A stretch of DNA of 64,000 nucleotides from Purpureocillium takamizusanense (lineage: Eukaryota > Ascomycota > Sordariomycetes > Hypocreales > Ophiocordycipitaceae): contig NC_063074.1 of the NCBI RefSeq assembly GCF_022605165.1, forward strand, positions 399,501 through 463,500. Direction: 5' to 3'. The notes under the pieces are model-generated. The model was not told where the DNA came from. It saw only the letters and a program-made list of their open reading frames with translations, and searched no databases. Every line of letters begins with the position of its first letter. Position 1 is the first letter of the stretch. The position numbers and the translations under genes were made by a program. Below are positions 60,521-64,000 of this stretch, in pieces.

Positions 60521-61375
60521 GTCGGTGGTTGTTTCGGCCGGGCGGGCGGCTGACCCCAGCTTGCGATGAAATCAGATATTCATGCGATGAATGAGCGTGC
60601 AACGTGTGGCTTGATGGGATAAGGGAGAGTGGGAGGGGCCCGTCGGAGATGAGACCGACAATGGACGGAGAGAGTGCTGGTGAGCCTTCAGACGTGTAGT
60701 GAAAATGGTAATACGTAGGCGGTGGTTGTGTGGTGGCGCGGTACGGGGTTACTCGATTCGGCGCCTGCGGCAACACTGGTGACGTCGTGCAACGACAACA
60801 CTACCTCAACGCAGTTTGTCGCCCGCCCTCCAACCCTATTTTGCTCTCATCACAGCGCCACGACCGGCTATTGTAAAACTGACCAGCGCGTGATTCAAAT
60901 TCAAATTTGAAAAAGAGTCGTCAGCTTACAGGCATCAAACGCACAAGACGAGCAGGCGCGCGCTCGCAGCAACGCGATGAAAACAAGCATCCGCTGCCTC
61001 AGGGTAGGCGCATGCACGACGACGCCTCCGGCTGCTCGTCGCGGCACTATCAGTGCTAGTGGTGGTAGTAGTAGTGCCCTGCGGCTCGGCCCTCGTGTTC
61101 CGGCGCCTTACCTAATACTAACACCGTCGCGTGCGCTTGAGCCGTACGCGCCAACTACATACGTGGTTCCGCCATCCGCCGCCCGAGCTGCGGTGTCTCG
61201 GCGTGAGACTCATCACCTGTGTTCCCGAGTCGACGACCGCGTCGGTGGTAAGACCGACAGCGACAGTTTTGGATATTCGAAAACGTCTCCCGGCACCTGC
61301 TGCTTTGTTCGAGCCAGGGCCGTGGGTCACCGCTGCTGCTTGGCAGCTCCCTTTACCTCTGCCGCATCACGCACC
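60521..61375. other. Divergent promoter region between esterase and DUF3605 gene
   Basis: No gene. It holds short AT-rich words near 60890-60915 and a GGTAGT repeat near 61060-61075. Confidence 0.6.
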
Positions 61376-62085
61376 ATGGGCGACGATGTTGATCGCGGGC
61401 CGGACGCCCCAGAAGAGTCGCCGTTCCCCCTTACGGCCGTGGACAAATGGATACTCTCACAGACGGATGAAGAGTTCAAGCTGCACGACTGGGAGGACCT
61501 GAAGCAAATCATAGGTGAGAATTGCCGGGAGATTCATGTCACAGTCGCCTAGCGTTAATGCTTGCCCGTGTAGAGTCCAACAACCTGTCTATTCTCAAGC
61601 GCAAGCCTTCGGACCTCCGCCGGTATATGAAGTGGACGGCCGAGACCAAGGCCGCGTACGGGTCCATGACCAACTACATACTCACTCACCGACTGCCCAA
61701 GAGCTGGGGTCAGCCGCCCTTCACGCCCTCATCCACCGTCCCATTCGAGGACCCTGCCGACTTCAAGGTTCTCCTCAACGACTGGCCGTATGGACTGGAT
61801 CCCAACATCACGCACATTGTCGTGTGGTCGCGCACCCTCATCCCCACCGACGACGACACGGGCGACATGACCCCGGAGAGCAGGAAGCTGGTTGGCGACT
61901 TTGTCAAGAGGTACTTTGTCAACACGCTTGGGCCTGGAGGCGACAAGCAAGTGTTGTGGTTCAAGAACTGGGTCGCACTCCAGAGCGTGCGGTCGTTGGA
62001 GCACATCCACGTGCTGGTTCGCGACGTCGACGACGACACTCTGGAAAGGTGGTCAGGAGAGCGGCCGAAGCGCGGCAGCGCATAG
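61376..62085 (+). CDS. DUF3605 protein (N-acetylglucosamine-induced protein 1-like)
   Basis: Exons 61376-61514 and 61574-62085 (59-nt intron) give 216 residues. The family (DUF3605) includes the yeast GlcNAc-induced protein and is soluble, probably cytosolic, of unknown biochemical role. Typical blocks: PFPLTAVDKWILSQTDEEF near the N-terminus, HDWEDLKQIIGESNNLSILKRKPSDLRRY-type sequence across the intron (seen in two parts), LPKSWG, PFEDPADFKVLLNDWPYGL, IVVWSRT and the histidine-containing FKNW...SLEHIHVLVRDVD end. The conserved HIHV near the C-terminus may be a functional site; this is inference. The ATG at 61376 (CACCATGG) has an optimal context. Only 63 bp separate its stop from that of the convergent Snd2 gene. 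Confidence 0.82.
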
Positions 62086-62148
62086 ATAAGGCAGCGTTGC
62101 GCTGGCAAATATAGAGTTGAATATAAACGCCCCGGACGGAAGGAGTGC

Positions 62149-62640
62149 CTATGCCGTCCGCCTCGAACGGCGGTTCCCCTGTGGTGCCGCGCTCTGACCA
62201 GGGCCTGCGGCGCCTTGCATTTCGGCCATCTTCTGGCGGCCCATGCCCAGCAGCCCAGAGCCGAGATAGATGCCGTACGCGGGAATCACTGACCAGAGAA
62301 ACCACCCCCAGTTGCCGGCGAACATGACCACGACGGCGCAGGCCCAAGTGACCCAGATGACGTCGAACATGTACTCGGTCAGGCCGCGCGCGCCCATGTC
62401 CTCGCCGGAGCTGCGTAGCGCCTTGGTTGCCGGGTCATACTTGGGTCGGCCCGAGGACTCGAGCACGTACTCGCAGATAAAGGCCGGGGTGGAGAAGAGG
62501 CCGTAGGCAACCAGCGAGCGCGGGGCGACCAGGAAGTGCCACACCAGGAAGATGGTGTTGACGATGAGGCCCGTGAGGTGCAGGCCGTTGAGGGCGGCGG
62601 CGTTATTCTTGGCCAGGTCCTTTTTCGCCTTTTGCGCCAT
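62149..62640 (-). CDS. SND2: Snd2/TMEM208-like ER membrane protein (SRP-independent targeting)
   Basis: A single exon of 163 residues. Snd2 (Env10) with Snd1 and Snd3 guides tail-anchored and other membrane proteins to the ER independently of SRP. The protein begins with a Lys-rich cytosolic stretch (MAQKAKKDLAKNNAAAL), then two hydrophobic spans (LTGLIVNTIFLVWHFLV; LVAYGLFSTPAFICEYVL). A conserved hydrophilic loop with GRPKYDP and a GLTEYMFDVIWVTW span follow, then WGWFLWSVIPAYGIYLGSGLL and a basic C-terminus (NRRSRRTA). Length and order match the TMEM208 (DUF788) family. The ATG at 62640 (GCCATGGC) is the first available. Confidence 0.82.
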   Translation of the reverse strand: MAQKAKKDLAKNNAAALNGLHLTGLIVNTIFLVWHFLVAPRSLVAYGLFSTPAFICEYVLESSGRPKYDPATKALRSSGEDMGARGLTEYMFDVIWVTWACAVVVMFAGNWGWFLWSVIPAYGIYLGSGLLGMGRQKMAEMQGAAGPGQSAAPQGNRRSRRTA

Positions 62641-63922
62641 GGTGGGCTGTCGCGGGCCGCCGAGGGCTGCTGGTGTGTCTGTCGACTGTGGTGTGACGGG
62701 AATGGATCAATGTCTGAACGGATGAGCGAGCGAGGCTGGGGCGGGGGGGTAGTATTGACGAAGATGTTGGGCGGTCTTTCACGTGGAGGACGTCCCGGGT
62801 GGTGAGCACAGCAAGCGATGATGACACCTTGGAGGAGGAAGTGGTGGTTGGTGGAGATTGAGGTGACAGGGCCCAGGCTCCTTGCACTTGACTTGACGTG
62901 GTGCGCGTGGAAACGGGAGGCTGGTGTGAAGTGAACCGCCCAGCGGTGGGTGGCTGGAGTGCCCAGGTGGCATGGCAGCCACTGCATGGATGGACCCGAC
63001 CCATTGAACGGGCGCACACCCCTCTCGCTGCAGTGGGAAACCCCACTGTTTGGGCAGGTTGCTGGGCAGAGACAGGCGGCGAACGCTTGCGCCTCGGCCA
63101 ATCAGGCGCCTGGGCTGGCACCAACAACATTGGGTCCGGGGGCGGCTGGCCGCTGGAAATGGGCGCTGAACGCTGAAATGGGTGCTGCCCTGGCGCAGGG
63201 TGCAGGCGCCGGGCTGGTGTTGCTGTGCGTGTTTCCATCCATGATCCCGCCTCTTTCCCAATCACCACGACAACCTCCCGTCATCACCGACAAGCCCTCG
63301 CGTTTTTGCTTGCTCGAGGCCGTCGCGGCCAGCCCTTTTGCTCCGTGCAGAGACGACGCCACGACTGCCGGGCGCTCTGCGGTGAGACGCCTCTGATTTT
63401 TTTCCCCTTCGTCTCCCGCGAGCAGCGATCCCCGTGTCTCCCTTGCTTTGAAGCCTCCGGCCGCAACCGTCTAGGCTGCCTTGCGCGGACCCACAGGCGG
63501 CAAGCGTTCACGATCACGGCCCAGCAAACTCGCAAGACGCCCGCCTTTTCTCTTCCTTCCACGTCCAGGAGGAGCCATTCAGCCGTCGTGTGAGCTGCTG
63601 CACCGGCTCTTGGACATTGCGGAAGCCTCAGCGGCTGTGAAGCCCAGTCGACAGCCTGGAGCGACAGACTTCCTTTCTGGCACGACGATCCCTCGACCGA
63701 CTTCGACTTTGACGACGAAACCTCGCCGACACGTCGACAACGCTTATTGACGCCTGCCTTTTTCTGCGAAAAGTCGGGTACGCACACCTGCTGAATCGCG
63801 AGCCGTAATCGACCACGGAAGTCTGCTCCGCATCGACGGATCCCATGGCAGTCTCACGCAGCTAAGCGCTCCATCCATCAGCTCGGAACACCGCTCGCCC
63901 GGCTGGCCCTGCCCTTCCCAGC
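62641..63922. other. Divergent promoter region between Snd2 and the Cdc27-like gene
   Basis: No gene. On the plus strand the stretch from about 63230 to 63922 is C/T-rich, consistent with a long promoter and leader for the gene starting at 63923. Confidence 0.6.
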
Positions 63923-64000
63923 ATGGCGCCCAACCCGGCCGCCGTTGGCGGCCTCCTCCGCCAGGTAATACACTACCACCTGGACAATGCCGGCTACGAC
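63923..64000 (+). CDS. CDC27: Probable APC/C subunit Cdc27/APC3 (BimA), N-terminus only
   Basis: An ATG at 63923 (CAGCATGGC) opens 26 codons to the window edge. The peptide contains LLRQVIHYHLDNAGYD, which I recognise as the start of the TPR superhelix of fungal Cdc27/BimA, where the first helix reads much like LRQLxYYHLDN. Cdc27 is a scaffold and co-activator-binding subunit of the anaphase-promoting complex. A possible GT donor lies at 63965, but reading through keeps the family-like sequence, so I treat the segment as uninterrupted. Only 26 residues are visible, so the call is provisional. Confidence 0.55.
   Translation, partial: MAPNPAAVGGLLRQVIHYHLDNAGYD

Noticed and set aside
20387..64000. 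Separase and Cdc27 in the same window as a functional anaphase cluster
   Set aside because: They are more than 37 kb apart with about a dozen unrelated housekeeping genes between them; chance proximity is the simpler reading.

Overview
This window comes from the nuclear genome of a filamentous ascomycete (Pezizomycotina), most likely a GC-rich sordariomycete of the Hypocreales. The evidence is short GT-AG introns (about 54-132 nt) with CTAAC/CTGAC branch sites, pyrimidine-rich leaders, mixed-strand gene order, and protein families with a clear filamentous-fungal flavour. These include the Zn2Cys6 regulator, the acidic insertion in the Rab5 GTPase, the large separase, a GlcNAc-induced DUF3605 protein and an HGGG esterase. 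The species assignment is inference. I see no bacterial, viral or intact transposon genes, no tRNA, no rRNA and no CRISPR array.

Layout, left to right: a GH18 chitinase cut by the left edge (-); a Csr1-like Sec14 lipid-transfer protein (+); an MFS transporter (+); spliceosomal Cwc15 (+), convergent with D-xylulose kinase (-); a mitochondrial-type CDF metal transporter (-); a class II (SIRT4-like) sirtuin (+), tail-to-tail with a small mitochondrial inner-membrane protein (-); separase (+). A gene-free stretch of about 10.8 kb follows (26.8-37.6 kb). Then come a Zn2Cys6 transcription factor (+), Kri1 (-), Rab5 (+), an RBBP6-type RING/RS protein (+), phosphatidylinositol 4-kinase Pik1 (-), the NC2-alpha/Bur6 histone-fold repressor (-), an HSL-type alpha/beta hydrolase (-), DUF3605 (+), Snd2/TMEM208 (-), and the first codons of what looks like the APC/C subunit Cdc27 (+).

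Most of these are conserved housekeeping genes, and there is no biosynthetic cluster. Loose themes are phosphoinositide and endosome traffic (Csr1-like, Rab5, Pik1), RNA processing (Cwc15, Kri1, RING/RS protein), anaphase control (separase, Cdc27) and mitochondria (CDF, sirtuin, DUF5321-like). Clustering of these looks coincidental. I reconstructed gene models by joining reading frames at splice sites; every junction given keeps the frame and restores a family-conserved segment unless stated otherwise.

The least explained signals lie outside genes. An 11-mer (TAGGTACCTTA) and a 9-mer (TACTTCGTA) recur far more often than chance and lie only in non-coding DNA. The 10.8-kb desert carries five of the six 9-mer copies plus a cluster of homopolymer and microsatellite runs. 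Other points worth a second look are a probable GC-AG intron in the esterase, two frame-preserving stop-free introns (Pik1, RING protein), a 249-codon stop-free ATG extension ahead of the Sec14 gene, and a three-copy 13-bp-phased direct repeat downstream of the NC2-alpha gene.
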